Assembly (NCBI RefSeq): GCF_026745355.1
Contig: NC_079202.1
Span: 37,660,543 to 37,724,542, forward strand
Direction: 5' to 3'
Length of the DNA: 64,000 bases
Source of the DNA: Beta vulgaris subsp. vulgaris
Lineage: Eukaryota > Streptophyta > Magnoliopsida > Caryophyllales > Amaranthaceae
A model generated the notes under the pieces. The model searched no databases, had not been told where the DNA came from, and saw only the letters and a list, made by a program, of their open reading frames with translations. This document shows, one piece after another, positions 42,035-53,340 of the stretch (position 1 is its first letter; the number at the start of each line of letters is the position of its first letter). The translations under genes and the position numbers were made by a program.

Positions 42035-42904
42035 CACTACTACAAAAAAAGGCCTAGGAAACCGGTTGAAAATGACCTAGGAAACCGGACTATAACACAT
42101 CTCCATCTGACAGGTGTCCTAGGCTAAGAGACCGGTTATAATGCCTGGTTTCCTTGTTTATTTAGGAGACCAGTTGACAGGTAAAAACAGTCTCTTAGAT
42201 AAGTATATATATAATATATAAAGAGGTTAGGAGACCATTTAACATTAAAAACCGGTCTCCTTGCCTTACCCTTTGAAACCATTTATTGACCACAACCGGT
42301 TTCTTAGGTTTAGTAAAATATTACAATACATACATTATCCTGTATTTGCGGCTCTTCGTATATACGCTTTTTTTCTTCTAATAAAACAATTTATTTTTTA
42401 TTTTTTTTTTTTGTCAGGTTTGTATAACAATTTATCAATAGCCACAACAATATTATTAAATATAAATTCTTGCTCGCTTTATTCATCATATCAAAAAAAT
42501 ATTTGCTACATTTAATTTATATACAAAATCAATTTTATTCAAAATATCAATTTCTTCTAATAATGTCTTAAAATAAAATTTCTATAATCTAATGCTAGCT
42601 ACTAAAACTAAAATTCTAAAATAATTAAATAATATATACAATTCAAACTTGACTGTCGTCTTCAATCTCCATCGTCTTGTGTTTGATTGTTTAAATAATT
42701 TAGCATAGCCAGCTAGGATCATCCTCTGACCACAATACACTCTCCATGTTCTCCTGATTTCAGTGCTTTTGGTTCTCCTAATCGTTGATCATGCATCAAT
42801 GGAGTTCGCAGCTCATCTCCAACATCATCAGTAGCTTCTGCATCCCTTGATCTCACTGAGACACTATCAATATCCAGTTCATCATTCAAGTCAGCCTCAA
42901 GAGC

Positions 42905-45605
42905 AAAATATCTTCGAGGTGTGAATTATCTTCAGCCTCGAGAAACATGACAGGGCCATGGCTTGCTTCGTGACTGAAAAGGTAGCAGATATGATGCCTG
43001 ACTGGCAATAACAGCAGCGAGTGTAACAATCACAAAGACTGGCCAGAAAAGTCCTTCTACATGGCAAGAAACAATGGAATTGTCAGCAAAAAGCCCATAT
43101 GATCCAAGAAGATAGTGTAGTAACTTCATCAATTTCAAGGGTTACCTGGTACGTTGCTTGGCCCATGTAAGCTAACACAAGGCAGGGGAACACAACACAA
43201 GTGAATTCCATCTGCAAATCATCATATATCAAAGATAAGCAGTAGTAGTAATAGAAATTTGGAAGAGTTTCACTCCATGCAACTGAGGAAGACCTGCCTG
43301 AATGAATCATACAGAGAAGTGACCTAGATCAGCAAATATTGCTTCAGCTCCTGCGATCACACAGCTCGAACAAATTACAATGTTAACATAGGTAGTTAAC
43401 ATAACGTCATAAACTTTTTGAAAAGTAATTCAGCATTCTGAAAAAGAAACGGCATTTCTTTAGGCTTTCAAACACAACTTGTTAGAAATTTTTCTCTGAA
43501 TTAAAACAACTTAATCTGGTTAACAAAGAACCAAGGGGATTACTTGCAGCAGGCAAAACAATAGGAAATGTATCATACTAATTATGCAGCAGTGATCGAT
43601 TGAAGGAATGATGGTACAAAGAACGACAACAATTTGACTTATTAAAGAAGTCAAGTAGAAATGATATCTGTTGCTAACTTCATGGCAATCACAACCAAAA
43701 ATACTATTTAAATTACCTGTGATGCACAAAACACAGCCACCAAGACCTGACCATGCTTGGATACCATTCTTCCTAAAGAAAAGGTAGATATAAGATGGAT
43801 TGAGGGCCCTTAATACTGTAACATCATATCTGTTTTTGACTATACCGCCAGTTCTCAAGGCACCTCGAGTCAAGAACACCAACATTCAGTCCTTTCTCCT
43901 GAAATTTCTTTCCTTTCTCTAAATAACTTGGTAAGTGTGACATGTACCTGATAGCCAATCCCTATTTCTACAGGCTTTCAAATCCGTAAGAAGCTCAAGT
44001 CTCAGCTTCCAACTGCCCTCTGCAAAAGCAAAATCAATAAACTTAGGAGTAGAAGTAACAATCTATGTTTGATTAAATGGTAATTTTAAGACTGTAATTT
44101 AGAATTACACAAAAAAATAGTATAATATAGAAGAGTATAGCCAACACTAAACAATCATTAGTCCTTGGAATCAGCTATACTAAGCGAATTAAGTGGTAAG
44201 CACCTTTTCAAGAGTCACAGCATAAAGATGCTTTCAGCACATGTAAACCTTTAAGCCAAACCACAATTACAATTCATCTATCAGCTAAGCCTCTACAGAC
44301 ATCCAGCTAAAAAACTGAAGCAGCTTATGGCAGCGCTTAATTTTATAAAACAACTTGTCAACATTACCTCAACAACATACTCACCAGCCTTCTTTCATTA
44401 CTCAACTGAAACCAAAATATATCCTCTCTCCTTTCCTAACACTCGAAGCCATAAAATCATCCGTGATTAGTGTAACAACAAGAGTTGGAAATGTACAATT
44501 CTAAATTCCAAATCAGGAGCCAATACTCGATAGTACAATTACTCGAAACTTTCCTTGTTACTCATCTCAATCCCTTCATACATCTACAACAGTACAACAC
44601 CACAGAACCAAAATCTCGCCATGATATAACATTATAAATGCCAAAAATATTACATCTTTAAGATCATTGACCAAATCATAATTATATTACTAAAGACTAA
44701 CAAAACGTTAAGTGGATTTGGTAATACCATACCTGAAAGTAAACATATCCCCCACCAATACAAATGCAAAGACAAAAACAAAGATGGCCTTAAAGCATAG
44801 AAAATGTGTGGTCCATTTTAAACGATAGTAAATAATAGAAAGCAACTTTTATATTTTGAAAAATTAACAGTACTGTTGTTGATTACAACTAGTACAAAAT
44901 GACAAAGATCTCTCCGCCCCTAACCTCCCCCTACTTCCTAAAATCCACAACAATTTGTAAAGTGCTAGGGATTAATAAATATAAAATTAATAAATAAAGG
45001 TGAACGGCTAAAAGAAAAAGATAATCTGAAAAGTGTAGCTAAAAACTACTTACTCGCATATATCCTGCCATTTTTTCAGGAACAAAAAATAACGCCTAAA
45101 TTTTCCAGTATAATATCATTGTTAGGATATCCTAACAGTAATTCAGCATCAACACTTTGACAATAAACATCGAGAAAAGTGAAAACAGATTCATAGCTAG
45201 AGATCTGTTGGTCAGCTTGTTCGCGATTTGGAATCATATTGACATTGGCATACCTGCTTATAAGTGAATATAGTGCCAATGTCCCTCCTGCAGCCAATAA
45301 TTGCCAATCATTTGTAGACATGAAATAACTATTGACAAAACAAACAAGTCAGAAAGAAAGTTGGAAAATCTCGTACCTTCACCATTGTCATTAGCTTTAA
45401 GCACTACAAATACATATTTCGCTAAGGGTACAAGAGTTATTGTATACAGTATAACAGACAATGCCACCAGAACATCGATTTCTGATGTTATAGGCACCTT
45501 GCTAAACACGTCAGTGAAGACATATAGAGGGCTCGTACCCACATCACCATACACCACACCAGGAGTTTGGAATGCCAAGGCGAGAGTGTGCCATGTAGAG
45601 AACTC
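42905..45605 (-). pseudogene. KUP/HAK/KT potassium transporter fragment captured by CACTA
   Basis: Minus-strand pieces follow the order of the family. 45605-45377 encodes AFQTPGVVYGDVGTSPLYVF to VVLKANDNGEG (first membrane helices, GDVGTSPLYVF motif). From 45287 comes GTLALYSLISRYANV. At about 43880-43720 comes LNPSYIYLFFRKNG and GLGGCVLCITG, then at about 43355-43310 AEAIFADLGHFSV with an in-frame TGA. 43217-43148 gives FTCVVFPCLVLAYMGQATY, and about 43040-42905 gives FWPVFVIVTLAAVIASQ and, after a frame change, ISATFSVTKQAMALSCFSR. Introns are kept, so capture was from genomic DNA. The C-terminal third is absent. The intact family moves K+ across plasma or vacuolar membranes; this copy cannot. 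Confidence 0.9.
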
Positions 45606-46079
45606 CTGTACAATGGATTAAAATGTATTCAATAACACAACCAATAGATTAAAATAGTTGCCAAAAGTTTGCTCACTGGTAAACAAATCCCATATTAGGA
45701 TTCATCAATCCATGTTTATAACTTCAAAAAAGAAGTGATACTGAATCAAAATTTATAGATCCTCCATTGCAAAATAACAGTTCCCAATTTAAGCTACTAA
45801 TGGTCAAACATACTGACATATGGCTAGTGTTACCTAATGCGCTAAATCTACAAACTCCAATCAAAGAAATACAAATTAGCACATAAAAGTGGTATAGTTT
45901 GGTCTGTAGAACAAAACTCAGTAGCGAATTGTATCCCTCTATCCATTCTTGTACAATGAACTAGGTAAGTCTTGAAATGAAACAAGGATCCAGTTCTAGA
46001 TTAACTCATTAAAACATGATTTAGGTCCAACTTAACCAAACTAACAAGGGTAATTAAACTTGTGCTTAAACAAACTAAC

Positions 46080-46600
46080 AAGGGAAACAAAGAGGTGCGG
46101 GTGTACCTCTGCTCACAAGAGCAGCGAAGAACAGAGCAACGAACACAGACGGCTAAGAAGGGTTTCGAAGCTTCGACGGCGACTGAGCACAGACGTGGAT
46201 GAAAACAACGCGGGGAGGTGGCGCCGAGCACCGCACCACATCAGCGCGAGTGAAGAGAGAGCAAAGCAGGGACGACGATACTGCAACCATCCACAAAAAC
46301 CAACAACAGCAGTAGCATCAGGTGGCTACTCAATGACAGAAGAGAAGTAGCTCCGGCGAAAGAAGCGGCGAAAAGCATCAATAACAGCAGCGACGAAACA
46401 ACAACAGCATCACGAAGGAGAGAGAGACGACGCTGCGCAGTACAACACCGGCGAGGAGAGGCGAGCCTCCGGTGACAAAAACAAAACTCCGGTGAGGGAG
46501 GCACAACAAGCGAAGGAGGGAGAATTGGTGGGGTTCCACAGTTTGAGTGTCGGTTTTGGGGTTGTGGTTTTCACGGGGAGAGAGAAAGGTTTAAGGGGGG
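46080..46600 (-). other. GC-rich block inside the CACTA element, possible captured 5' region
   Basis: Lies upstream (minus strand) of the first KUP exon. Composition is GC/GA-rich, unlike the AT-rich rest of the element. It gives Ser/Leu-rich or basic shadow frames on both strands with no recognisable domain. Position and composition suit a captured promoter/5' UTR exon, but this is inference. Confidence 0.4.
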
Positions 46601-47206
46601 GTGTTTTTGGTTTATAAAGGGTGGGTTGATTTGGGTTATACAAATATGAAATCTAACTTAAAGAATTAGTTCCCACTTTAGGTAAATTTTGTTCAATTTT
46701 TTAAAATTAGAACCCAAAATATATTTTATAATAAAATCATATTAATAAATAATATGAAAAATGATACATAATACTAGTAGTGGTGGTTTTTTTTATTGTA
46801 TTTGTTATTTCAAAAAGAAAAAAAAATTAAAAGTAAATAAAATTAATATATAAATATACTACACAACTATACTAGTATTAGGTTGAAATATATTAAATTT
46901 AAAAATTAAAATATTTTAAAGAAACCGGTTCAAGTTAGAAGTAGTGTATCTTACAACAACAACAATATATACATATCATAGTGTATTATGTTGAAAAAAA
47001 ATTAAATTAAAAAAATAAAATATTTCAAGGAAACCGGTTTTACTTGAAAGCGGTCTCTTATTTCACAACAACTTTTTTAGTTAGTCAAATAGTTAAACTT
47101 AAGAGACTGGTTTTAGATAATCAATGGTTTCCTATATTTAAGAAATGGGTTAGTAACCTCAACCGGTCTCCTATAGGTAGTCTCTTTGGCCATTTTTGTA
47201 GTAGTG

Positions 47207-47499
47207 CATGGGGTGTCGTCACCCTCTTATTTATCATATGCTTGCAAGACTTTCTAGACATATACCTATCAGCTACAAGACACCACCTAGCTATGAGACA
47301 CCACGCTTGCCTGCAATTGTTGTTCATCGTCGTTCGTGTAACACCCAAACAATTCTCTATATTCCAAAATACCTTTTTCATATAAAACTTATGGAATTAT
47401 CAAAGTATTATCGCCCGTGTGATAACGTATCGGCTTATTCATAATTTTGCAGCGGAAATAATAAGTAATTTTGAAAACATAAATAACTTAACCAAGTGC
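47207..47499. other. Right flank of CACTA, TGTAACACCC-type repeat
   Basis: After the CAT duplication the sequence runs to TGTAACACCCAAACAATTC at 47338 and GCAGCGGAAATAATAAG at 47450. This is the same family as the inverted insertion at 11357-11687. Confidence 0.4.
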
Positions 47500-48083
47500 T
47501 TTAGTGTTCGACACAAACGAGACCAACGACCTTTTCCTCCATAACGGTAAATATATTAGTCACATTCTGGCCTTTATCTTTCTCACTTTTACTATCTTTA
47601 CGATCCCACTTCAGGTGGGAATATGAGTTCTTGAAATGACCTCCACGACCTCTACCATATCCACTAAATCCACGTCCACGTCCACGACCACGGCCATGCC
47701 ATGGGCCATGACCACTATTGTTGGCATGGTCTTTATCATTATGAGATGTCAAATTTGCTTCATGGAATGGAGTAGAGCCAGTTGGACGTGATTCATGATT
47801 TTTCATTAATAACTCGTTATTTTGTTCAGCCATCAGAAGACAAGATATAAGTTTAGAATATTTCTCAAAACATTTTTCTCGATATTGTGCCTTCAGGACG
47901 ACATTAGTTGTCTTGTAATCTTAAATGCAACCAATCATAACGAGCTTTTGGTAATATCACAGTTTTCTAATGGGCATACAATTCCTATAAATTGATCCAA
48001 AGGATTTGTGGGTCTTTAACAGTCAAATATTCAGTTTTAAGACCTTCACGGAGGTGATGGCGAAGAAATATCATTGCCTTGGT
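47500..48083 (-). pseudogene. Copia gag (UBN2-type), C-terminal part
   Basis: The minus strand reads NKTKAMIFLRHHLREGLKTE, YLTVKDPQILWDQFIG, then ARYDWLHLRLQDN-like text, EQNNELLMKNHESRPTGST and a GRGRGRGRGFSGYGRGRGG basic Gly/Arg tail. This is the order of plant copia gag proteins, which package the element RNA. The CCHC knuckle that normally follows is not found. The N-terminal part lies at 53743-53866, separated by ~5.6 kb of later insertions. Confidence 0.85.
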
Positions 48084-48307
48084 CTTATTGATTAGCTGAT
48101 TATATTGCATATTTTTACCCCTATATTTTAGTTATTTGAATATATTTTATATCTATATATGGGTTTTTCGGATGACTTTCATCATTGCGTACTTATTCTA
48201 TTTAGTTATTATTTTAAGTGAAAGTATTGGGTCAGACCGTCTGACGTATTGTTGTCAGACGGGCTGAGCCCAATACATCTTTTCTCTGCTTCACTTTTTA
48301 GGTCACC

Positions 48308-48510
48308 AGTTTAAAGGCACCAAAGGGACACTTTGTGGTGTATGTAGGAAACAAAATGACAAGGTATATTTTGCCTACATACTTCTTACGAAGCGCGATT
48401 TTTCAACAGTTGTGTAGAGAATGCTGCAGATGAGTATGGGTTTGATTGCCAAGAGATACTTGTTCTTCCCTGTGATGAGTATATTCGGCTCATCATCTTC
48501 ATGAAATTCT
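48308..48510 (+). pseudogene. SAUR (small auxin-up RNA) gene fragment
   Basis: The plus strand reads SLKAPKGHFVVYVGNKMTRY, then ILPTYFLRSAIFQQLCRE. After a one-base frame change it continues NAADEYGFDCQEILVLPCDE. This is the SAUR core domain (PKGHFVVYVG, RY.(V/L)P..., FQQLLR.AA.EYGF, LPCDE). The start, the N-terminal basic segment and the 3' end are missing. SAUR proteins act in auxin-driven growth by inhibiting PP2C-D phosphatases; this fragment is not functional. It sits inside the element at 48089-51045. Confidence 0.85.
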
Positions 48511-48590
48511 TAATGAAGATAAGACTTGGAAGATTTTCATGAAATTCTTAAGTTCTTTCATAAATCCTATTTTTCATGAAATTCTTAATC
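48497..48590 (+). repeat. TTCATGAAATTCTTAA short repeats
   Basis: TTCATGAAATTCTTAA occurs about three times in ~90 bp, directly after the SAUR fragment. Confidence 0.7.
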
Positions 48591-48682
48591 TCAGTCTCCA
48601 TTCTTTATTGATCTAACAAAGAAGAAAAAAATCAGCTAAGAGGAATGAAGAAGAAGGAGAAAGTGAGAGAAAGCAGAGGTTA

Positions 48683-49245
48683 GTGTTTTGTTTTTCAGTT
48701 GGACTTAGTTTTGTTTCAGTTGGACTTTGTTTTGTTTCAGTTGGACTTTGTTTTCTTTCAGTTGGACTTTGTTTTCTTTCAGTTGGACTTTGTTTTCTTT
48801 CAGTTAGACTTTGTTTCGTAATATGTATACCAACTGAAACAAATAATGGACCAACTGAAACAAAAAATGGACCAACTGAAAGAAAATTAAGAGTACCTGA
48901 AAAAAAATTAAGACTACCTGAAAAAAATTAAGACTACCTGAAAAAAATTAAGACTAACTGAAAAAAATTGGAACCACCTGAAAATAATGGACTTTGTTTT
49001 CTTTCAATTGGACTTTGTTTTCTTTTAGTTGGACTTTGTTTTGTTTCAGTTGGACTTTGTTTCGTAATATGTATACCAACTGAAATAAATAATGGACCAA
49101 CTGAAACAAAAAATGGACCAACTGAAAGAAATAATGGGCCAACTGAAAGAAATAATGGACTAACTGAAAAAAAATGAAGACTACCTGAAAAAAAATGAAG
49201 ACTACCTGAAAAAAAATTAAGACTAACTGAAAAAAATTCGAACCA
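48683..49245. repeat. Alternating inverted tandem array (CAGTTGGACTTTGTTT)
   Basis: Forward units CAGTTGGACTTTGTTTTCTTT repeat about six times (48697-48815). They are followed by complementary units ACCAACTGAAACAAA/AATGG (48828-48960). The pattern then repeats: forward copies at about 48985-49065, reverse copies at 49075-49240. Each forward/reverse block is joined by CGTAATATGTATACCAACTG. Paired frames on both strands are translations of the array. Confidence 0.9.
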
Positions 49246-50151
49246 CCTGAAAGTCGTCCGACCAAAGATTATGGTCGGATGAGTCCGACAAAATACGTTA
49301 TGTTATTTTTATCACCTATTGAGCTTAATTAGTCTTTTATCTTATGATAGGTATTCAGTTTGCGAGATAAGAGAGTGCGAACCCAAATAACAAGCAACCT
49401 AAGTAAAAGATTATACAAGAAAAGAAGAGAAGCCCATCAAAATGAAAAGAAAAATAAAAGGAAGCCCAATGCTTCCACAATAACGCAACAAACAAAAGAA
49501 AGAGAAAAAATGGGAGTAAACTCACCCCAGCTTCCCAGTTTCACGAGCAAAACCAAAGAAAGTGGAATACTTTCTTTTCCAAGTCAACACAATTCAGAGC
49601 AAGAATCTCCAATATACGAAGGCAAACAGAGATCATATCTTTTCACTACAAGTAATTTCCAAAAATTTGATAAATGGGGTTTTGTTCAATTGGGTATAAA
49701 AATCTCTTAATTTCTACAAGTTGGGGGGGGGATAAGAAATAGTTTAGGTTTAGTTTTTAATTCAGTCTTTGTAGTGAATCAATCCGTCGATGACAGCGAC
49801 GACTATCGACTACACTTGGTCTGATTTTCTTTTTGTTCTTTGTTACCAATTCAATTTCAAGATATCTGGTAATTTCATTCCGTTCTTCAATTAACCGCAA
49901 TTTTCTTTACAGTATTAAAAGTCAATCTGTTCAATTTTGTTAGTTCTTTGTTTGCCGACAATTTTATTATTTGATTTAGATATTTTGCCGTCGAATGAAT
50001 TTTGTCTTTCGTTGATTTAATTAGGCGTTGATGCTCAATCCACCATTCACTTTGTCCATATCAACTCTTCATCATCCACTATGTGTTTGGTCCAGGAAGT
50101 TGCTTTCTCATATCTTAATCTAGTATTAGTTAAGGTTGTCTTATTTTGTCA

Positions 50152-50694
50152 CTAGTTGCATATGCACGCGATGCGTGCGTCGATAATGGTATATACAAAT
50201 GGACATGTTTTTTTTTTTATCTAAAATTCTTTTGGTAGTGATGTAAATTATTGTGGTTTCTTTGTAAATGCTATTTCTTTGTAAATTAAAGGTGAATGAT
50301 TTTTAACTGTTCAATAATGTCATCCAAAAATTTGGTTGATGATTTAATAATTTCTTTTCAGCGACTTTAGTATAGTTCTTTAACAATTATAAATGTTAGT
50401 AAACCATATTGTTTGAACTTTGTAAATATGAAATATTATGTTATCACGATATAATACTAACTTGTTTGGTTGAAGTTTCTAATGATTTCGTGAATTTATT
50501 GTGTCAATCTAGTTTGTCAAGCTATTAATGGCATTACATATTCTATTTTTGACCTACTCATATGACAAGTTTCATTGATTTATCATTTTTTCAATTTTTT
50601 ATAAAAAGAAAAACATTGTTTTAAATTATTAGAGGGTGTCTAGTCACTTCAAAAGAGGACACCACACCTCCTCACTTGGCTTATATAATAGAGA
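50152..50694 (-). mobile_element. Non-autonomous Helitron
   Basis: The minus strand starts TCTCTATTATATAAGCC (after A) and ends with the hairpin GCACGCATCGCGTGC, ATATGCAACTAG, then T. The ends match the Helitron at 36931-37694. There is no coding sequence. Confidence 0.82.
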
Positions 50695-51110
50695 TATTTT
50701 CATGGGTTCTGTTTTTTTTGTGATGATGTTAGTTATTTTTTTCCATATTATTGCCGCTGCTTCTCATTACAGTGGATTCAAATAATTGTATTGTTAGTTT
50801 CCTTAGTCTTTCTTGTAGTTTATTTTTAGTTTTAATCTTAGTTTAATTAATTTGCCTTATTGAACTTTCTTGCTTTATTTTCGATTTCTTGCTGGTAGTA
50901 ATAATAGTTGAATCTAATTGACTAAGTTCATATAATCCAGTGGGTAATTTAACATAGTATTGACATCCGTGTGGGTTTGACCCGTATTTGTTAGTTGTGC
51001 TATATCGTACACCGTGCACTTGCGGTACTAGTTTTTATTCATACACTTATCTTGACTTTTTTTTTTTTTTTGACAATGGGTAAAACAACTAAATAACCGA
51101 GAGAACTCAA

Positions 51111-52022
51111 TTAGCTTTTCCTAGCTTTAATAGCTAGGTTATGTGCTAAGTTGACTTCTTCTCTTTTTACTTTCTTACAGCAAACGAAGTTGAAACTATT
51201 AGCTAGTCGCCTAATGTCTTTGATGATGTTGTCTATATCCTTATTTGTTTCTCTTGGGTTCTTGAGAGCTTGAATTATCTCTCGATTGTCTGTTTTGATG
51301 ATTAGTTCTGAGCAACGCCACTGCATGTCCGAAAGAGCTTTCATAACTGCGTAGGCTTCCGTTTGGACTGGAGAGGTAGCAAAAATTTTCCCTACAAATT
51401 CTTCTCTTGGGTCATTGTTTAAGTTTTTCCAGGCTATAGCTGCTTGCCACTGATTAGACTTTGCGTTCTTCTTCCAAGCTCCATCAACCACCAGTGATTG
51501 AACGTTTATCGATCTTTTTTGGCCCACTTCCCAATCAGGCTCTTTGTTGTTTGCTTCAACGTTTTCCTCTAAACGAGAATCTCTTTGTGACCTTCTGTTC
51601 TTCGCTCTCATGATGTTTTCTTTGGTAATCTCCATGATCCTTTTAGGATTTGTGGAGCTATCTTTGAAGATGACTTCATTTCTGTGAAGCCAGATTCCCC
51701 AGAGGGTAGAAATGAATTCAATTTCCATAATATCTCTGTTCTCCTTTTTCCTTTTTCTGAAGAGGTTGAGGAAGTTTTTGATCCATTCTGGTATCAAAAG
51801 ATGAGTACCCTGGTTTGCTGTAATACCCATAGAGGATCTCCAGATTCTTTGGGTTATTTCGCAATCCCTAAAGAGATGGGTCATAGTTTCGTCTTGCATG
51901 TTGCACAAGCAGTAGATAGGGTTAACTTCTCTGATCTTCCTTTTGATTAAATTATCTGTTGTTGGCAAAGCATGATTGAGTATCTTCCATAAGAAGAGTT
52001 TCCATTTCGGAAAAATATCCAT
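51111..52022 (-). pseudogene. LINE zf-RVT and RNase H domain
   Basis: The 303-codon frame starts PKWKLFLWKILNHALPTTD and has the zinc-binding CLCNMQDETMTHLFRDC block (zf-RVT). It then carries an RNase H domain: VVDGAWKKN, EAYAVMKALSDMQW and IIKTDNREIIQAL hold the D-E-D residues of the plant LINE RNase H. It ends just before the poly(A) tract. It is the best-preserved part of the LINE. Confidence 0.88.
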
Positions 52023-52064
52023 TTTCCAAAATTGCTTCCAGAAGATTGTTTTTTCGCTCGAACT

Positions 52065-53327
52065 CTAAGCTTTGCTTTGTAAGAACCAATATCCTGTCTT
52101 TACTGAAAAGTGGCCTGATTTTATTAGGCTCCAACCTATCCTATCTTCCTCTTCTTCCCTTGGGATATAAGTAGCCAGGATTTCTTTAGCTTCCTTTGCT
52201 CGATACAAGGACCAAACTGTTGAAGCCTTCCATGTTCTATCTGTGTTGATCAAGTCAGCAATCATTGTGAAGTTTTCTCTTAGCGGGTGATTGGCTGGAA
52301 TCTTAGGCTTGATGTTAATACTCGGGTGCCATCTTTCATTATCAATTCTGATTTTTTCCCCATTTCCCGGCCTTTGGAATAGGCCTTCTTTGAAAGAGAT
52401 GCTAGCTTTGAAAAGGCTACCAAAGGCGTAAGAGCAGCTTTTCGGTTTCATTCCTTCCATTGCCATTTCTACCGGGTCTTTTTTGTATTTCGCGACGTAG
52501 ATTTGTCTGATGAGGGAATCCTTATTATTGTGTATTCTCCATGCTTGATTGAACAGAAGGGATTTATTTACATACTCTATATTCCTGAAGCTCAACCCTC
52601 CGTTGTGTTTGTGATTTTCCAAGAGTTCTCTCTTCCTCCAGTAAATTGGTGTTTTATCGAGAGAAGAGGCCCACCAGTATTTTAAAAGAATGAAAGAGAT
52701 ACTTTTTGAGGTTTTCTTTGGTAGGAGGTAAATTCAGATTATATTTGCAGCAAGAGAGGCTAAGATGGTGTTAATGAGGATTAGTTTACCTGTTTGAGAG
52801 AGAGTGGAGAATTTCCAAGTCAGAATCTTGTTTACGATTTTGGTGGTGATACTATTGAACTGAGACGTAGTTCTTCCATCCACTTCCATTGGACATCCCA
52901 GATACTCCCCTATCCTCTCTTTGTTCTTAACTCCTAGAGGTTTTCTCATGATCTTTAAAAACTTTCTAGGGGTATTAGGGCTGAAAATAACATGAGATTT
53001 GTCGAAGTTTATGGTTTCTCCAGATTTTTCACAGAAAGTAGCCAGAACTCTTTTGATGGCCCAGCAATTCTTAGGGTTGGCTTTGAAGAAGAAAAGGGCA
53101 TCATCCGCAAAGAAAAGGTGCGAGATTATAGGAGCATTTCTGGCTATCTTAAGACCCTCTAACTCTTTTAAACATTGCATTTGTATGAGATTTCTAGACA
53201 AGACTTCCATACAAAGGATGAAGATGTATGAGGAGAGAGGGTCGCCTTGCCTAAGACCTGCATTGGGAGTAAAGAAAGGGGAGGGTTCTCCATTTACTAA
53301 TACTGAGTATGACACTGTTGTTATCAT
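52065..53327 (-). pseudogene. LINE reverse transcriptase remnant
   Basis: Frames 53327-52734 and 52622-52065 encode TTVSYSVLVNGEPSPFF, GLRQGDPLSSYIFILCMEVL, ISHLFFADDALFFFKANP (FADD catalytic box) and, further on, GGLSFRNIEYVNKSLLFNQA and DRIGWSLIKSGHFSVKTGYW. A frame break separates the two parts and the N-terminal RT motifs are lost by 5' truncation. Confidence 0.88.
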
Positions 53328-53340
53328 GTTGCTTTATTTC

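Larger units (their letters stand above)
42035..47206. mobile_element. 5.2 kb CACTA element carrying captured KUP gene, TSD CAT
   Basis: The left end is CACTACTACAAAAAAAGG and the right end CATTTTTGTAGTAGTG. They are flanked by a perfect 3-bp duplication, CAT (42032-42034 and 47207-47209). Both subterminal regions are studded with GAAACCGGTT / AACCGGTTTC and GAGACCGG words, probably transposase-binding repeats. There is no transposase. Instead 42905-45605 holds exons and introns of a KUP/HAK/KT potassium-transporter gene on the minus strand. A GC-rich block at 46080-46600 may be that gene's 5' region. This is a Pack-CACTA (transduplication) element. Confidence 0.93.
48089..51045 (+). mobile_element. 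LTR-type element (or large solo LTR) in copia gag, TSD CTTAT
   Basis: The insert starts TGATTAGCTGATTATATTGC and ends GTTTTTATTCATACA, so it is bounded by TG...CA. It is flanked by the 5-bp duplication CTTAT (48084-48088 and 51046-51050). On either side the minus-strand copia gag text continues (SQDK on one side, NKTKAMIFL on the other), which supports the boundaries. No pol sequence and no internal LTR pair is found, so it is a large solo LTR or a non-autonomous derivative. It carries a SAUR gene fragment, a tandem array and a Helitron. The 116-codon frame at 49360-49710 has no known domain. Confidence 0.75.
51057..53327 (-). mobile_element. 5'-truncated L1-like LINE
   Basis: A T run at 51057-51071 is the poly(A) tail of a minus-strand insert. 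Upstream of it (rising coordinates) lie RNase H, zf-RVT and reverse transcriptase remnants in L1 order. The 5' end stops at about 53327, inside RT, so ORF1, the endonuclease and the first RT motifs are missing. It interrupts the copia gag gene. No clear LINE target duplication is seen. Confidence 0.85.

Noticed and set aside
48683..49265. Repeat-protein-like frames on both strands
   Set aside because: Products of the alternating inverted tandem array; both strands give equivalent repeats.
49360..49710. 116-codon plus-strand frame
   Set aside because: Lys/Arg-rich, no recognised domain, and it lies inside the LTR-type element; noted there but not called as a gene.
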